Origin: WHUA01 sp964585785
GTDB lineage: Bacteria > Pseudomonadota > Alphaproteobacteria > UBA8366
DNA length: 5,776 nt
Direction: 5' to 3'
NCBI GenBank assembly: GCA_964585785.1
Contig: CAZPFL010000249.1
Location: 1 to 5,776 of the forward strand
In this document: piece after piece, positions 1-4,958 of the stretch
Layout of the letters: each line of letters starts with the position of its first letter
Numbering within the stretch: the first letter of the stretch is position 1
Position numbers and translations under genes: made by a program
Notes under the pieces: generated by a model
Databases searched by the model: none
What the model was told of the DNA's origin: nothing
What the model saw: only the letters and a program-made list of their open reading frames with translations

Positions 1-215
1 TTGTCGGTGTTGAGCGCCGCGCCGGCGGCGAACGCGTCGCCGACCGCGAGCGCCGGCGCCGAGCGGATGCCCTTGCTGTCCAGTAGCTCGGCCGCTTCCT
101 CGTCCGCCATCACGTCGACCACCTCGAAATCGACGCCGAGCGCGGTGAGATAGGCTTTCACCTGCTCGCAGGGAACACACATCGGCGTGGTGTAGAGAAC
201 GACTTTCTTCGCCAT
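1..215 (-). CDS. Glutaredoxin-like thiol-disulfide oxidoreductase, copy A (3' end cut by window edge)
   Basis: Translating the minus strand from the ATG at 213-215 gives an open frame to the window edge, 71 complete residues. The start MAKKVVLYTTPMCVPC is the beta1-CxxC-alpha1 opening of the glutaredoxin/NrdH fold, with cysteines 13 and 16. A later S-A-P-A-L stretch places the expected cis-proline near residue 54, followed by V-G-D. The protein should be a small cytoplasmic dithiol oxidoreductase. A Shine-Dalgarno-like AAGGAAAGG lies about 10 nt upstream of the ATG, so the start is well supported. The bases around 219-235 resemble the extreme 3' end and stop of the selenoprotein genes at 1728 and 4959, so this gene probably once sat behind such a gene, but no selenoprotein gene remains upstream. 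Inferred role: electron donor to the U-x-x-C selenoprotein. The family call is firm; the partner is inference. Confidence 0.85.
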   Translation of the reverse strand, partial: MAKKVVLYTTPMCVPCEQVKAYLTALGVDFEVVDVMADEEAAELLDSKGIRSAPALAVGDAFAAGAALNTD

Positions 216-235
216 CCGGCTCAGACCTTTCCTTC
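88..235 (+). repeat. 148-bp direct repeat, left copy
   Basis: Positions 88-235 align without gaps to 1595-1742 with 11 mismatches (about 93% identity). The repeat covers glutaredoxin codons 1 to about 42, its ribosome binding site and the last bases of the upstream selenoprotein-gene homology. Similarity stops abruptly at both ends. The two copies bracket the plus-strand gene block. Confidence 0.85.
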
Positions 236-412
236 AACTGCGCAAGCTATCGCTTGGCCCACTGTTCGAGGGTTCGTTACGGCGATTCTAAAGGAGGAAT
301 GAAAGGGCACAAGGGCTTCGGAGAACAACGCAATCCAATCGTGCAGGAAGCGGCTGCGAAAAAATTTGCGACTTCTGATGCATGAGTGATCCAAATCAAG
401 GTCGGATCCAGT

Positions 413-483
413 ATGCCGATTATATTGGGTGTGCTTATCGATGACTAAATAATCCTCACTCCGTTAAAAATAATAATCGGCAT
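413..483. repeat. Perfect 11-bp inverted repeat upstream of the 78-aa gene
   Basis: ATGCCGATTAT at 413-423 is the exact reverse complement of ATAATCGGCAT at 473-483, with a 49-bp AT-rich spacer. The right arm ends directly against the ribosome binding site (484-489). It could be a pair of operator half-sites or an RNA stem in a 5' leader. The sequence does not distinguish these. Confidence 0.5.
425..453 (+). promoter_or_regulatory. Weak candidate sigma70-type promoter
   Basis: TTGGGT (425-430) and AATAAT (448-453) are separated by 17 nt, inside a clearly AT-rich stretch between GC-rich neighbours and within the spacer of the 11-bp inverted repeat. The -10 matches 5 of 6 consensus bases, the -35 only 3 of 6. 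AT-rich DNA gives such matches by chance. Confidence 0.25.
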
Positions 484-494
484 GGTGGACTAAG

Positions 495-731
495 ATGGCA
501 CGAACTGCCGACCATTTTATTGCGAAATACAAGCTCTACTTCTACGATTTCTTCGGTAATATTCGGGGCATCATTCCAATTGACGCCCCCAACGAAGAAG
601 CGGCGCTAATTTCTGCAACATCTTTAGCGCGGTCAGAGAAGGGCCGTCGATCCGAGCTTTGGCACGAAGATCGAGTCATCATGCGGCGGTCCTTCCCTGA
701 GGCTTCCGAAGACAAAGATTGCGCTGATTAA
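495..731 (+). CDS. Small protein of unknown function, 78 aa
   Basis: The ATG at 495 follows GGTGGA (484-489) at a spacing of 5 nt, and the frame runs to TAA at 729-731. The protein is soluble-looking, with no signal peptide or membrane segment. The core YKLYFYDFFGNIRG followed by a hydrophobic strand and an alanine-rich helix (residues about 31-46, A-P-N-E-E-A-A) resembles the many short rhizobial proteins with a Y-x-x-x-F-x-D-x-x-G start and a helical A-x-x-x-A segment. I cannot name the family with certainty. The C-terminus is charged (E, D, K-rich, residues 69-78). The 37-aa membrane microprotein begins 26 nt downstream in the same direction, so the two may be cotranscribed. No function is proposed. 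Confidence 0.6.
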   Translation: MARTADHFIAKYKLYFYDFFGNIRGIIPIDAPNEEAALISATSLARSEKGRRSELWHEDRVIMRRSFPEASEDKDCAD

Positions 732-757
732 CGGCGACAGCCAAAGGGGCTGCAATA

Positions 758-871
758 ATGGATTTAGCACTCAAACTGGCGGCCGCCGCCGCCATTACCT
801 TCATCGTCGGCTGGCTGTTCGCCGTGGCGATTGACAGGATCAAGGGCAATCTCACCAAGCGGGACGACTGA
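758..871 (+). CDS. Single-span membrane microprotein, 37 aa
   Basis: ATG at 758-760 is preceded by AAAGGGG (743-749) with an 8-nt spacer, a good ribosome binding site. The frame closes at TGA 869-871. Residues about 4-25 (L-A-L-K-L-A-A-A-A-A-I-T-F-I-V-G-W-L-F-A) form one hydrophobic helix. The C-terminal tail I-D-R-I-K-G-N-L-T-K-R-D-D is polar and net basic, suggesting N-out/C-in topology by the positive-inside rule. There is no lipobox or cleavage site. It lies 26 nt after the 78-aa gene, probably in one transcript, and is followed by a strong hairpin at 902-936. It is too short for most gene callers. Function unknown; the ribosome binding site and clean hydrophobic segment are the evidence that it is real. 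Confidence 0.6.
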   Translation: MDLALKLAAAAAITFIVGWLFAVAIDRIKGNLTKRDD

Positions 872-901
872 TCCCCAAGCGACGTGGCGCGCCTACGACC
901 A

Positions 902-936
902 CCGTGTTGCACGGCCGACCGAAGCGTGCAACGCGG
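902..936 (+). terminator. 12-bp GC-rich hairpin, possible terminator
   Basis: Bases 902-913 pair with 925-936 (one G-U wobble) around an 11-nt loop; the arms contain GTTGCACG and CGTGCAAC. It sits 30 nt after the stop of the 37-aa gene. There is no T-run afterwards, so it is not a classical intrinsic terminator. It may instead protect a 3' end or be a regulatory RNA structure. Confidence 0.35.
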
Positions 937-1073
937 ACGCAGATCTCTGGCAATGACACGTTTGGGTCTAGAAACCACGCAGGACGTGGCGTAAAGCGCT
1001 TGTCCGTCGGCATCGATTCTCTTAGCTATATAAATGTATTTACGAATTAAAATCTTTACTAGAGGACGTTTCA

Positions 1074-1577
1074 ATGGCGCTCAACTTATCATCCATCAAG
1101 GTTCTTATTGTCGACGACAATGCCTTCATGCGCCGTCTGCTGCGAGAGGTGCTTGTGGCGCTTGGCTTCGACGCGGACAACATCCGCTTTGCTTCGGATG
1201 GCGACGACGCCTTGAAACTGATGCCCGGTCGCAATTTCGACTTGGTGATTTGCGACATCAACATGAAACCGATGAACGGCAAGCGGTTCACCAGGCATAT
1301 ACGCACGGCCCCCGACAGCCCGGCCCCTTACATACCGATCATAATCTGCACGGGCCACGCCGAGATTGAACACATCCGCGACGCGCGCGATGCCGGCGCC
1401 AACGAAGTCCTGCGCAAACCGATCAATGTGCGCAATCTGTACGAACGAATCCGCGCGGTGATTGAAGAGCCACGCCCCTTCGTGCGCTCCGACGATTACC
1501 ATGGCCCCGACCGCCGCCGTCAGGATCTGCCGTTCCAAGGACCAGATCGGCGCAATGAAAGCCCGGTCGCCGTGTAG
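1074..1577 (+). CDS. CheY-like single-domain response regulator with GPDRR tail
   Basis: 167 aa. The REC (receiver) domain covers about residues 7-130: acidic pair D14-D15 in V-L-I-V-D-D-N, phosphoacceptor D61 in V-I-C-D-I-N-M-K-P-M-N-G, switch threonine T93 and conserved lysine K115 in L-R-K-P. All catalytic positions are present, so it should accept phosphate from a histidine kinase. There is no DNA-binding or enzymatic output domain. Instead the C-terminal 35 residues carry two copies of a G-P-D-R-R motif (144-148 and 156-160), a tail common in alphaproteobacterial stand-alone receivers. The start is fixed by AGAGGA (1061-1066) 7 nt before the ATG. An AT-rich stretch (about 1022-1057) just upstream may hold the promoter. 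No kinase gene is adjacent, so its partner is unknown. The stop lies 17 bp before the rearrangement junction at 1595. Confidence 0.92.
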   Translation: MALNLSSIKVLIVDDNAFMRRLLREVLVALGFDADNIRFASDGDDALKLMPGRNFDLVICDINMKPMNGKRFTRHIRTAPDSPAPYIPIIICTGHAEIEHIRDARDAGANEVLRKPINVRNLYERIRAVIEEPRPFVRSDDYHGPDRRRQDLPFQGPDRRNESPVAV

Positions 1578-1594
1578 CTGGCCGGGAAAAAGCG

Positions 1595-1722
1595 TCGGCC
1601 GCCTCCTCGTCCGCCGTCCCGTCGATCACCTCGAAATTGACGCCGAGCGCGGTGAGATAGGCCTTCACCTGCTCGCAGGGAACACACATCGGCGTGGTGT
1701 AGAGAACGACTTTCTTCGTCGA
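1595..1722 (-). pseudogene. Glutaredoxin-like gene remnant, copy B (start lost, 3' end missing)
   Basis: The minus strand reads T-K-K-V-V-L-Y-T-T-P-M-C-V-P-C and continues as the copy A protein to about residue 42, then similarity stops at 1595. The CxxC is intact, but the C-terminal half with the cis-proline is missing. The codon matching the copy A ATG is TCG (1720-1722). No in-frame ATG lies closer than 1780-1782, inside the selenoprotein gene. A CTG at 1729-1731 overlaps the selenoprotein stop and could in principle allow weak coupled initiation. Downstream, the frame runs on without a stop into the antisense of the response regulator. A broken gene is the simplest reading. Its position 5 nt after the selenoprotein stop shows the ancestral gene order selenoprotein then glutaredoxin. 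Confidence 0.8.
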
Positions 1723-1742
1723 GCGGCTCAGATCTTTCCTTC
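1595..1742 (+). repeat. 148-bp direct repeat, right copy
   Basis: This copy matches 88-235 at 137 of 148 positions without gaps, in the same orientation. It covers the glutaredoxin remnant, the selenoprotein B stop codon and its last four codons. The plus-strand block at 236-1594 lies between the two copies. Confidence 0.85.
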
Positions 1743-2609
1743 TTCCTTGAGCTTCCGATAGAGTTCTTTCTTCCGCAGCCATTCCTGCTCAGCCTCGCCC
1801 TTTTTCCAGGGCTGTTCCTCGGTGAAGACCAGATCCTTCCACCGCTCGCCCTTGCTCCACGCGAACGGCGCCTCGACCGTCGTGCGCGGTCCGGTCGCCG
1901 ACTCCAGCAGATCGAGCGCCGCGGCGACGATCCGGCGCTGCATGTCCGCGTTGTGCGGCTCGCCGGTCGGGCTGCCCAGCGGGAAATTGGTGAAATAGAG
2001 CCGGGCGACGCCGCAATGCTCGACGATGTCGCGGGCGTTGGCGATGATCACCGTCGGGATTCCGTTCGCTTCCAGGTGCCGGGAAACCAGACTCACGGTC
2101 TGGTGGCACACCGGTCAGACGGGCACCAGAAGCGCCACGTCGACGGCGTCGGCGCGGCATTGTCTCAGCACCTCCGGCGCGTCGACCTCGCGCGTGCGGC
2201 GCTGGCTGTAGGCGTTGTAGAGCGCGATGGCGTTCGGCGCGACGCTGGCGATGCGGCCCTCGGCGGCCTTCTCGTGCAGCCGCGTGATCGGGAAGAAGGC
2301 GTTCACGTCGTCGAGGCTGGTCGCGTGCTTGTCGAAGCTCAGCGAGTGGCTGTAGAGATCCTCGAGCGGCGTGTCGGACGGGATCGTGTAGACGTTGCCG
2401 AGCTCGCCCTTCTCGAGCGGCGTGCGCTGGTCCGCGGCGCTGCGCCGCGCGATCTCGCTGGTGGAGATCAGCACCAGCCGGCTCTCCGCCAGCGGCTTCT
2501 TCAACGGCGTGAAAGGCGCATCCTCAAAATGCGCCCAGCGGTAAGGCTTCTCGTAGCCCTGCTTTTGGTAATAGTCGCGCGTCCTGTCAATATATCGAAC
2601 GTAGCCCAT
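1728..2609 (-). CDS. GrdB/PrdB-like selenoprotein, copy B, with in-frame UGA (Sec165)
   Basis: The frame runs from ATG 2607-2609 to TGA 1728-1730, 293 residues, interrupted once by TGA at 2115-2117 (residue 165). Reading that codon as selenocysteine gives V-P-V-U-P-V-C-H, a U-x-x-C motif. The frame is identical on both sides. The upstream half has N-V-Y-T-I-P-S-D-T-P, D-D-V-N-A-F-F-P-I-T-R-L and A-S-V-A-P. The downstream half has N-G-I-P-T-V-I-I-A-N and G-V-A-R-L-Y-F. These, with Sec ending a beta strand before a helix, match the glycine/betaine/D-proline reductase selenoprotein B family (PF07355-type), closest by memory to PrdB. No PrdA or GrdA/C partner is present. The tail is charged and helical. 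AGGAG (2621-2625) precedes the ATG by 11 nt. The substrate is unknown. An oxidoreductase role coupled to the neighbouring CxxC protein is inferred. Confidence 0.87.
2076..2109 (-). promoter_or_regulatory. Bacterial SECIS element, copy B
   Basis: On the minus strand GUGCC (2109-2105) pairs with GGCAC (2080-2076), and ACCAGAC (2104-2098) pairs perfectly with GUCUGGU (2092-2086) around the loop CGUGA (2097-2093). UUCCC (2085-2081) bulges on the 3' side. The apical loop begins 17 nt after the UGA and has G at its second base, both within the published rules for bacterial SECIS elements bound by SelB. It lies inside the coding sequence, as expected for bacteria. Confidence 0.8.
2115..2117 (-). other. 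Recoded UGA (selenocysteine) codon, copy B
   Basis: The codon is flanked by GTC and CCG in an open frame that continues for 128 codons. Copy C has TGA at the same place. The following base is C, a context in which UGA termination is known to be inefficient. A SECIS-like hairpin begins 5 nt later. Confidence 0.85.
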
Positions 2610-2660
2610 CGCCTGTGTCTCTCCTGAGCCGTTAAGTCCCCGTCATGGAAACACCGCCAC

Positions 2661-2689
2661 AGTATAGCGGCAGGGTTCCGATGAAGCCA
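2661..2689 (-). promoter_or_regulatory. Weak candidate promoter for selenoprotein copy B
   Basis: On the minus strand TATACT (2661-2666) resembles a -10 box. The hexamer 17 nt upstream (TGGCTT, 2684-2689) is a poor -35. It lies in the 106-bp gap between the PAP2 gene and the selenoprotein gene, so cotranscription with PAP2 is an alternative. Confidence 0.25.
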
Positions 2690-2715
2690 CGCGCGGCCCC
2701 TCCGGCCATGCAAGC

Positions 2716-3288
2716 CTATTTGGAATCCGCGCGTAGAAACGCGATCGTCTTCCTGACGGCCCAGCCGACCCCCACGCCAACGATCGCGCCGCCCAGGACG
2801 TCGGCCGGGAAATGAGCGCCGACAACGACCCGTGACAGCGCGACCAATCCGGCGAAGCACCACAAGACGATGCGGGCGGAGCGCGGCAAATCGCTGGACA
2901 GCGTCGCCGCGATCAGGAAGGCGAAGGTGCTATGACCGGACGGGAAGGACCACGAATGCGGCATCTGGCCAACGACCGTCACCGACTGCTGGCCGAGCAA
3001 CACGAATGGACGCGGCAAGGCGGCGGCCGACTTCAACCAGGGAACCAGAAATCCCGTTGCGACGAAACCCAGCGAAAAGCTGACGGCATTTCGAAGGGGT
3101 AGATGTCGGGGAAAGCGCCAGCTCACGACGAGCGCGAGGGCGATCCACATCGGGTAGCGGTCGGCGCTGCCCATAAAGGTGATTGCCGCATTTATCGTGT
3201 CCCACCAGGGCGCGTGAAATCCGTTGATCCATAGGAAGACCGCGCGGTTCACGCCGAACCAGCCGTATATTGGGGTATCCGGCGACAT
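2716..3288 (-). CDS. PAP2-family membrane phosphatase
   Basis: 190 aa with the three-part PAP2 phosphatase signature: K86-x6-R93-P94, P116-S-G-H119, and S152-R153-x5-H159-x3-D163. H119 and H159 are the expected catalytic histidines and all key residues are present. Several hydrophobic helices (about 45-59, 68-85, 121-131, 138-152, 163-180) make it an integral membrane enzyme. Family members dephosphorylate lipid phosphates such as phosphatidate or undecaprenyl pyrophosphate at the outer face of the membrane; the substrate here cannot be told. The ATG lies 12 nt after the stop of the DUF4337 gene with no clear ribosome binding site, so translation probably depends on the upstream gene. The N-terminus (F-L-W-I-N-G-F-H) is typical of the family and supports this start. 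Confidence 0.9.
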   Translation of the reverse strand: MSPDTPIYGWFGVNRAVFLWINGFHAPWWDTINAAITFMGSADRYPMWIALALVVSWRFPRHLPLRNAVSFSLGFVATGFLVPWLKSAAALPRPFVLLGQQSVTVVGQMPHSWSFPSGHSTFAFLIAATLSSDLPRSARIVLWCFAGLVALSRVVVGAHFPADVLGGAIVGVGVGWAVRKTIAFLRADSK

Positions 3289-3300
3289 ATCGGGACGCCG

Positions 3301-3858
3301 TCAATGGGCGATAAAGGCCAGGAGCCAGTAGACCACGCCACCGGCCGCGGACAGGAGCGCCACGCCGAACAGCCATTTTCGCTCGGTCAGCACGGTGACC
3401 GACGCGACGCTGATCGCGATCTGTAACAATGCCAGGCTGAACCCGAGTTGCTGGCGAGGCAGCGCAAAGGACGCGCTTTTCGCATTGTCCTTCTCCACCT
3501 GGCTCTCGAGCTCCTTCGCCTTTGCTTCGATCTCCTGCTTTTGCGTGTTGTATTTCGCCAGTTTCTCCTCGGCCTTTTGTCTGGCGGTTGCGCTGGCGGG
3601 GGCGATCTCCTTCGACAGCTCCATGAGGTGGATCTTGGTACTGACGGCTTGGTAGTAGGCCCACTGATCGTTCGCCTTCGCCATTTTCAAGACAGCGTCG
3701 TTCTTGAGCAGGATTGCCTTGTTCGCCGTTTCCGTCGCCTCATGCCCGACAACCGCGCCAACCGTCGCCATCACGGCGGTAAAGATGGCGACCCATTGGG
3801 CCAGGCCGCGAACCGGCTTTTCATGGTGATGGGGAACATGGACGGAATGCTCAGCCAT
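3301..3858 (-). CDS. DUF4337-family membrane protein
   Basis: 185 aa from the ATG at 3856-3858. The frame is open upstream to 3936, but AGAGGA 7 nt before this ATG decides the start. The order of parts is a short histidine-rich N-terminus (H-V-P-H-H-H), a membrane helix at about 19-38, a long charged helical region about 83-130 rich in K, E and Q that should form a coiled coil, then two membrane helices at about 136-157 and 162-183. The segment A-N-D-Q-W-A-Y-Y-Q-A (62-71) is the hallmark of DUF4337 proteins. The biochemical role of the family is not known to me. It is the first gene of a probable two-gene unit with the PAP2 phosphatase, 12 nt apart. The family call is firm; function is open. 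Confidence 0.85.
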   Translation of the reverse strand: MAEHSVHVPHHHEKPVRGLAQWVAIFTAVMATVGAVVGHEATETANKAILLKNDAVLKMAKANDQWAYYQAVSTKIHLMELSKEIAPASATARQKAEEKLAKYNTQKQEIEAKAKELESQVEKDNAKSASFALPRQQLGFSLALLQIAISVASVTVLTERKWLFGVALLSAAGGVVYWLLAFIAH

Positions 3859-3993
3859 AACGAAGTCCTCTCGCCGCTTAAGGTGCCGGTCATGACTGTG
3901 ACGGGCGAACCGGCCACATAGACGGCGAGCGTACAAGACGTCAGTGCGAAAAGCGATCGGTGCGCGGGAAGCGCAGGCTCAAGCGACGCCAAT

Positions 3994-4010
3994 CCGGCCG
4001 GAATGGCCGG
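3994..4010 (-). terminator. Short GC hairpin after the VPLPA-CTERM-like gene
   Basis: CCGGCC (3994-3999) and GGCCGG (4005-4010) form a 6-bp stem with a 5-nt loop. It starts 27 nt after the stop of the gene at 4038. No T-run follows on the minus strand, so termination is only a possibility. Confidence 0.3.
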
Positions 4011-4037
4011 GGCAATAATTCCGCGTCGTTGCGGATT

Positions 4038-4682
4038 TCAGCCGATAGCCAAGGATTGCGTCGACCTATTCCAACGCCATCCGATGAAGCCCAACACCGA
4101 AAGGGCCGTCAGGAAAAGCGGGAGCGAGTCCGGAAGCGGGACCGCGCTTACGGCCTGATTACCGCTGATCGAAAAGGCATAATTCGTATAAGTGAGATTG
4201 CTTGGACTAAAGTGATCGTGGACATAAGCGCTATATGCGGATTCGTCGCAAGTGATATTGGCCGCCCCGCAGCCGTCGTATCCAAGGCCGCTCAGATCAA
4301 GAGAATAGTTTTGCGGGGCGGGATTGCCTGAGCTGCCATACGTGATTGAGTCGCCCCAGCCGTCGAGCCAGGCCGAGAAATTGATATCCGCCGGGTTCGT
4401 GCCTGTCGTGGAAATCGCATAATCCGAGGCGACGCCCCCGACCAGGAAAGCCGCGGCCTCCTGACCGCTATAGACGCTTGGATTGGTCGTCCAGGACGGG
4501 CCTTCGCCAACCCTCCATGATCCAACATAGGAGTAGGTGAGCGCCTGCGCGTGGTTGGCGAGAATCAGCAATCCGAAGACCGCCACAGCCAGGCATGTCG
4601 CCGGGCGCGCCGTCGCTGTCCGGATCTTCGTCAGAGCCGCCAATCGCCCGCGAGTGAGGTTCAGAAATACGCCCACCGACAT
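4038..4682 (-). CDS. Secreted VPLPA/PEP-CTERM-like sorted protein
   Basis: 214 aa. A basic N-terminus is followed by a hydrophobic helix (about 30-43) and an A-x-A-type site, H-A-Q-A at 44-47, so Sec export with cleavage near residue 47 is likely. The mature part is rich in S, G, T, N and Y, with two cysteines (138, 145) that could form a disulfide. The C-terminus has the three-part sorting signal: V-P-L-P-D-S-L-P-L-F (181-190), a hydrophobic helix to about 203, and basic R-W-N-R (203-206). This resembles the VPLPA-CTERM class of PEP-CTERM signals, with D in place of the usual A. Such proteins are thought to be processed by an exosortase; none is in the window. GGGAG directly abuts the ATG (4680-4682), so the GTG at codon 3 (4674-4676), 6 nt from GGGAG, may be the true start. 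Its role is unknown. Confidence 0.75.
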   Translation of the reverse strand: MSVGVFLNLTRGRLAALTKIRTATARPATCLAVAVFGLLILANHAQALTYSYVGSWRVGEGPSWTTNPSVYSGQEAAAFLVGGVASDYAISTTGTNPADINFSAWLDGWGDSITYGSSGNPAPQNYSLDLSGLGYDGCGAANITCDESAYSAYVHDHFSPSNLTYTNYAFSISGNQAVSAVPLPDSLPLFLTALSVLGFIGWRWNRSTQSLAIG

Positions 4683-4738
4683 CTCCCATCTGTCAGGTCA
4701 TTCCCACTCACGACGCAAATAACATGAGTGTCGCCAGC

Positions 4739-4766
4739 ATGATAAGAGAAAAATCGGATAGGACAA
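4739..4766 (-). promoter_or_regulatory. Candidate sigma70-type promoter of the VPLPA-CTERM-like gene
   Basis: On the minus strand TTGTCC (4761-4766) and TATCAT (4739-4744) are 16 nt apart, matching 4 of 6 and 5 of 6 consensus bases in an AT-rich stretch. The implied leader is about 50 nt. It contains the inverted repeat CACTCA/TGAGTG (4705-4710 and 4725-4730), which could be an operator or leader hairpin. Confidence 0.4.
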
Positions 4767-4852
4767 CCACAATTCACGTAGCCTTTTCGCGATTTCGATC
4801 CAAAAGTCGCTAAGCGTCCGGAAGGGACCAGTACGACGTCCGTTACACCGCC

Positions 4853-4886
4853 AAGCGCCGCATCGACCCAAACGGACGCGGCGCTT
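4853..4886 (-). terminator. 9-bp GC-rich inverted repeat after selenoprotein copy C
   Basis: AAGCGCCGC (4853-4861) and GCGGCGCTT (4878-4886) are perfect reverse complements with a 16-nt loop, 72 nt beyond the copy C stop codon. No T-run follows. The rest of the gap 4683-4958 shows no gene I can support beyond this and the candidate promoter. Confidence 0.3.
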
Positions 4887-4958
4887 CAAGCGAAGCGGCC
4901 AACCGGGCGACGGAAAAGGAAGTATCGCGCTCTCGATTTCCCTCGCCGGCGTCCCCCG

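Noticed and set aside
299..385. 28-codon plus-strand frame behind AAAGGAGG
   Set aside because: The Shine-Dalgarno core is only 1-2 nt from the ATG, too close for normal initiation, and the peptide has no features. It could be real only with an unusual mechanism.
679..1074. 131-codon minus-strand frame
   Set aside because: It has no ribosome binding site and overlaps the 37-aa gene, the hairpin and the response regulator leader. Its residue composition looks random.
1423..1782. 119-codon minus-strand frame containing the CxxC motif
   Set aside because: Its ATG lies inside the selenoprotein gene in another frame and its end is antisense response regulator. Only the central part is genuine, so it was reported as a glutaredoxin remnant.
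2115..2117. Nonsense mutation making the reductase-like gene a pseudogene
   Set aside because: The same UGA is present in the diverged second copy, the protein stays family-like on both sides, the motif becomes U-x-x-C as in known relatives, and a SECIS-like hairpin follows.
1953..2627. 224-codon open frame on the plus strand
   Set aside because: It is antisense to the selenoprotein gene, arginine/valine/alanine-rich without recognisable motifs, and follows from high GC third positions of the real gene.
3859..3936. Upstream extension of the DUF4337 protein by 26 residues
   Set aside because: The AGAGGA ribosome binding site and the family-like beginning support the ATG at 3856-3858; the extension is arginine-rich and unconvincing.
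3960..4331. 123-codon plus-strand frame
   Set aside because: It is a shadow of the VPLPA-CTERM-like gene on the other strand, with no start signal or family features.
4698..4889. 63-codon minus-strand frame in the gap before selenoprotein copy C
   Set aside because: There is no ribosome binding site or domain, and it overlaps the candidate promoter and leader of the VPLPA-CTERM-like gene.
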